A stretch of 64,000 nucleotides of DNA, from NCBI RefSeq assembly GCF_038002345.1, contig NZ_JBBOCJ010000001.1, forward strand, positions 1,984,001 to 2,048,000, written 5' to 3'. The notes beneath the pieces were generated by a model. It was not told the DNA's origin. It worked only from the letters and a program-made list of their open reading frames with translations, and searched no databases. A program made the translations under genes and the position numbers. The stretch's first letter is position 1; every line of letters begins with the position of its first letter. Positions 61,637-64,000 of the stretch are shown piece after piece. This stretch comes from Paenibacillus sp. FSL M7-0420 (GTDB taxonomy: Bacteria > Bacillota > Bacilli > Paenibacillales > Paenibacillaceae).

Positions 61637-61828
61637 ATGATTCTTGCCATGAATCCGGGAGCAGTACCTTCGCCAAAAGCAGCAATTGCTGAGGTGCCGG
61701 TAGATGAATATAATTGTCCAAAGTGTGGTAGTAAACTTGTTCTAAGAAATAGCTCTAAAGGACAATTTTATGGCTGCAGTAGCTTTCCAAAATGTCGTCA
61801 TATTAAACCAATCGAAGTAGTGCTTTAA
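61637..61828 (+). pseudogene. Broken Mrr-like nuclease gene, C-terminal zinc ribbon
   Basis: Sixty-three codons beginning at ILAMNPGAVPSPK contain a topoisomerase-type zinc ribbon: CPKCGSKLVLR...FYGCSSFPKCRH (four Cys). It lies in the frame that would follow the catalytic core after a one-base correction. Alone it has no ribosome site at the first codon. Confidence 0.65.
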
Positions 61829-61876
61829 TTCAATTAATAAGCAGTATATCTAATTAGAAAATAAATTAATCTTCTA

Positions 61877-61907
61877 AAGATGCTCTCAACTGAGGGTGTC
61901 TTTTTTG
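61877..61907 (+). terminator. Probable terminator of the Mrr-like gene
   Basis: GATGCTCTC and GAGGGTGTC pair with three wobble pairs around AACT, then TTTTTTG. Confidence 0.5.
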
Positions 61908-61961
61908 AGTTGATTTCATATTAGGTCTTGACAGAGTTAAAAACTGTAATAAAACAGAGGT

Positions 61962-61970
61962 TTTGTCGAA
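61962..61970 (+). promoter_or_regulatory. Spo0A-box-like site before the DNRLRE gene
   Basis: TTTGTCGAA matches the 0A-box consensus. A TTGACA lies at 61928-61933, 28 bp upstream of it, but no good -10 box follows, so the promoter is uncertain. The leader to ATG 62084 is long. Confidence 0.35.
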
Positions 61971-62083
61971 TATGTTTGAAAATTGCTTAATTGTGGTTAT
62001 TAAAATTCAAAATTAAGGAAAGGAGCAGACTCTAATCATTCAAGGTACAGACAATCAAATACAACATATTTAGGAGGAATAGC

Positions 62084-64000
62084 ATGCAGCGTAAGAAGGT
62101 AGTTTCATTTTTGCTGGCATTTTTCTTGACCCTTCAGGTATTATCAGGCTCATTGTTTGCTGCAGAGAATGAAACGTTCAGAACAGACTGGTCCAAAGCT
62201 GCAGCACTTCCTATGACAAAACTGCTTAGCAAGAGTAATGATCTGGTGAGACCTTCGGATGATTTCTCAACTGTAGCCGATAAGTTGAATGATTTGAGTT
62301 CTGGTGTTGCTCCATCAGTAGCTTCAGATTCAGCCTTACCCCCTTCAGTTATCGAAAATGTCCATCTCAAACAACCACTACCAGAGAAGCCTTCACCCTC
62401 CCTTGAGTTAATAGACGAACGAACCCCTAATAGTAAAACCTACCAGCTTGAAGACGGTACCTATGAGACCGTAATTAGTACCGAAGCCCTTCATTATCAG
62501 GACAGAATAGGGAATTGGCAGGATATCGAGCTGATGCTTACGGATGAGGCGGATATTGCCAAACAGTCCGAAATTCCGTTGTCCAATGACGCGCTTCCGG
62601 AGTTGAATCTTCCCCTCGCTAAAGACAGTGCTGCCCGGCTTAATCTGGCTAAGCAATTGGCTAAGCTTCCTAAGGACGCCTACCGCGCTCTTCAAGCGCC
62701 ATTTGATGTGCGGATCGGCAAGCAATTTACCCAAGGTTATGAAATTGGTAAAGGAGCTGACAGGCTGTCTTTCATTCCCGTTGATGCTAACCCCAGCAAA
62801 GCAGTTGTTAAGCAGGATGTGTATGGCAGCTCACTAATTCGTTACCCATCGGCTTGGGAGTCTACTTATGTAGACCTGCAACTTCTGACAGATGGAATCA
62901 AAGAGACGATTGTGCTGGACTCCCCATCCGCGCCTTCAACGTTCAGCTACGAGGTTACTGGTGAAATATCCAAGGACCTGAGATTAGGCGACTTGCAAAT
63001 TGAACCCGCTTGGCTGGTGGATGCTGCCGGAACGTATCGGGAAGTTAGCCAAACCTTGCGCAGCACGGGCGGCACAACCTTTCTTGATCTGCAGCCGGAT
63101 CTTGGTGGGCTAGAATATCCAGTGACTATAGATCCTACTGTAGTGTTGTGGCCCGAGAATAATAATGATATGAAAGATACCACGCTCAATGCGCATGAGC
63201 CAAACCGCAATTATAATTCAGATCCACGTCTGTATACAGGTAAAGATACGAACGGAAATCAGTTCCGTACCCTGCTTTATTTTAACTTGGGTTATCTGCC
63301 CCCAGGCGAATATAATGTGCTGGATGCCTATATAACCTTGAATCAGACGGCCGAGAATCAGTACAATTCGAACACGCAGGTTCAAGTGCAGCGGATTACA
63401 AACTCCTGGGACGCTAGTACGGTAACCTGGAATACACAACCTTCGTATAGCTCGAATGTAGAGGGCAACCCTTACGGTGCAGCTTATGTTTCAGGTGAAG
63501 GTGTACAGATCTTTTATCTTAAAGGACTTGTGTCGGAGTGGGTGAACGGATTGTATCCGAACTATGGGGTGGAATTGCATGCTGACAGTGTTACTGCACC
63601 TAATGTGAAAAAATTCGTATCCTCCAACACCAGTATTCCTGCCAACCATCCATCCATTACTTTGCGGTATACGATGCCCAACCAGACCTGGAACGGGACA
63701 AGCTCCAGTGTAGATGCATTGACTTCCTTCAATCAAAAGAAACTTGACTATACCTCAGACGGCTATAAATGGCTATTGGTAAGAGACGGAGGCGATTTTA
63801 GGCTGGATGGCATGAAGCCTGATGACAGCTCCTGGTTCCACTCAGGTACAAAGCGTCTGGATGCTGAAAATGGCTCCATGTATATTGATCAGGACAACTA
63901 TCTCCATTTGGCCTATAAGGCAGTAGGTGGAGGAATTAAATATGTTCGAGGGACGTACAATTCGGTCACACACCGCTGGAATCTGAGTACTCCTGTTGTC
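62084..64000 (+). CDS. Partial gene, large secreted DNRLRE-domain protein
   Basis: The frame is open from ATG 62084 (TTAGGAGGAA in front) to the window end, 639 codons, so the gene continues beyond it. A signal peptide (KKVVSFLLAFFLTLQVLSGSLFAAE) is followed by a linker and, near residues 365-460, a DNRLRE-type beta domain: DTTLNAHEPNRNYNSDPRLYTG, then TLLYFNLGYLPPGEYNVLDAYITL and VTWNTQPS. The rest is mixed, with repeated aromatic strands (YKWLLVRDGGDF, YIDQDNYLHLAYKAV). In Paenibacillus such proteins are long, often with RHS/YD repeats and toxin tips, but that part is outside the window. Confidence 0.75.
   Translation, partial: MQRKKVVSFLLAFFLTLQVLSGSLFAAENETFRTDWSKAAALPMTKLLSKSNDLVRPSDDFSTVADKLNDLSSGVAPSVASDSALPPSVIENVHLKQPLPEKPSPSLELIDERTPNSKTYQLEDGTYETVISTEALHYQDRIGNWQDIELMLTDEADIAKQSEIPLSNDALPELNLPLAKDSAARLNLAKQLAKLPKDAYRALQAPFDVRIGKQFTQGYEIGKGADRLSFIPVDANPSKAVVKQDVYGSSLIRYPSAWESTYVDLQLLTDGIKETIVLDSPSAPSTFSYEVTGEISKDLRLGDLQIEPAWLVDAAGTYREVSQTLRSTGGTTFLDLQPDLGGLEYPVTIDPTVVLWPENNNDMKDTTLNAHEPNRNYNSDPRLYTGKDTNGNQFRTLLYFNLGYLPPGEYNVLDAYITLNQTAENQYNSNTQVQVQRITNSWDASTVTWNTQPSYSSNVEGNPYGAAYVSGEGVQIFYLKGLVSEWVNGLYPNYGVELHADSVTAPNVKKFVSSNTSIPANHPSITLRYTMPNQTWNGTSSSVDALTSFNQKKLDYTSDGYKWLLVRDGGDFRLDGMKPDDSSWFHSGTKRLDAENGSMYIDQDNYLHLAYKAVGGGIKYVRGTYNSVTHRWNLSTPVV

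Noticed and set aside
1-64000. tRNA, rRNA, IS elements, prophage
   Set aside because: No tRNA-like or rRNA sequence, transposase, integrase or phage structural gene was seen in any frame.

Overview
The window looks like a Paenibacillus-type Firmicute chromosome. Supporting signs are moderate GC, strong GGAGG ribosome sites with frequent TTG/GTG starts, three sets of YesM/YesN-type sensor kinases and AraC-type response regulators, LplB/YtcP- and MsmFG-type sugar ABC transporters, AbrB with Spo0A-box-like sites, and WXG100/polymorphic toxin genes. No rRNA, tRNA, prophage, IS element or CRISPR array was seen. The first and last genes run off the window.

Region 1 (0-6.4 kb) is accessory: the 3' end of a large surface protein, a WXG100 protein, a WXG-type toxin with a C-terminal deaminase tip, and a string of immunity-like genes and remnants. 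The DNA turns visibly AT-rich at about 3.77 kb and stays so to about 6.45 kb, as expected for an exchanged toxin tip plus immunity cassette. Region 2 (6.5-14.4 kb) is housekeeping and regulation: DUF1349, a TetR regulator with a divergent membrane protein, an aldo/keto reductase-epimerase operon, MerR-CPBP protease, a methyltransferase, DUF1877 and CapA.

Region 3 (14.7-34.3 kb) holds two complete carbohydrate systems. The first is kinase, regulator, two permeases, binding protein and GH35 beta-galactosidase. The second is two permeases on the minus strand, divergent from kinase, regulator and binding protein, followed by GH36 alpha-galactosidase. The two transporter promoters of the second system share a GTWCAC direct-repeat operator at the same distance from the -10 box, so one YesN-type activator probably drives both halves of the transporter. 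Neither system encodes its ATPase.

Region 4 (34.3-38.1 kb) has an 11-copy palindromic 51-52 bp tandem array, a bactofilin pair, MarR, AbrB with three 0A-like boxes, and a HAD phosphatase. Region 5 (38.4-48 kb) is a compact unidirectional cluster: YesN-type regulator, FAD oxidoreductase, CitMHS/GntP-like permease, hydantoinase/oxoprolinase, HExxH protein, YesM-type kinase and a sugar-binding-type lipoprotein with no permeases. It may be a catabolic cluster with a binding protein used for sensing.

Region 6 (48-58.4 kb) has a DUF559-like nuclease/HTH gene behind a leader terminator, an NhaP-type antiporter with CueP, a membrane serine hydrolase with an OmpR-type two-component system, and a pectin-acetylesterase-like gene with TetR. 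Region 7 (58.6-64 kb) holds small lipoproteins and several genes broken by single-base lesions (a YARHG lipoprotein, an Mrr-like nuclease and an unknown gene). It ends in the 5' part of a large secreted DNRLRE-domain protein. At least three dispersed repeat families occur between genes.
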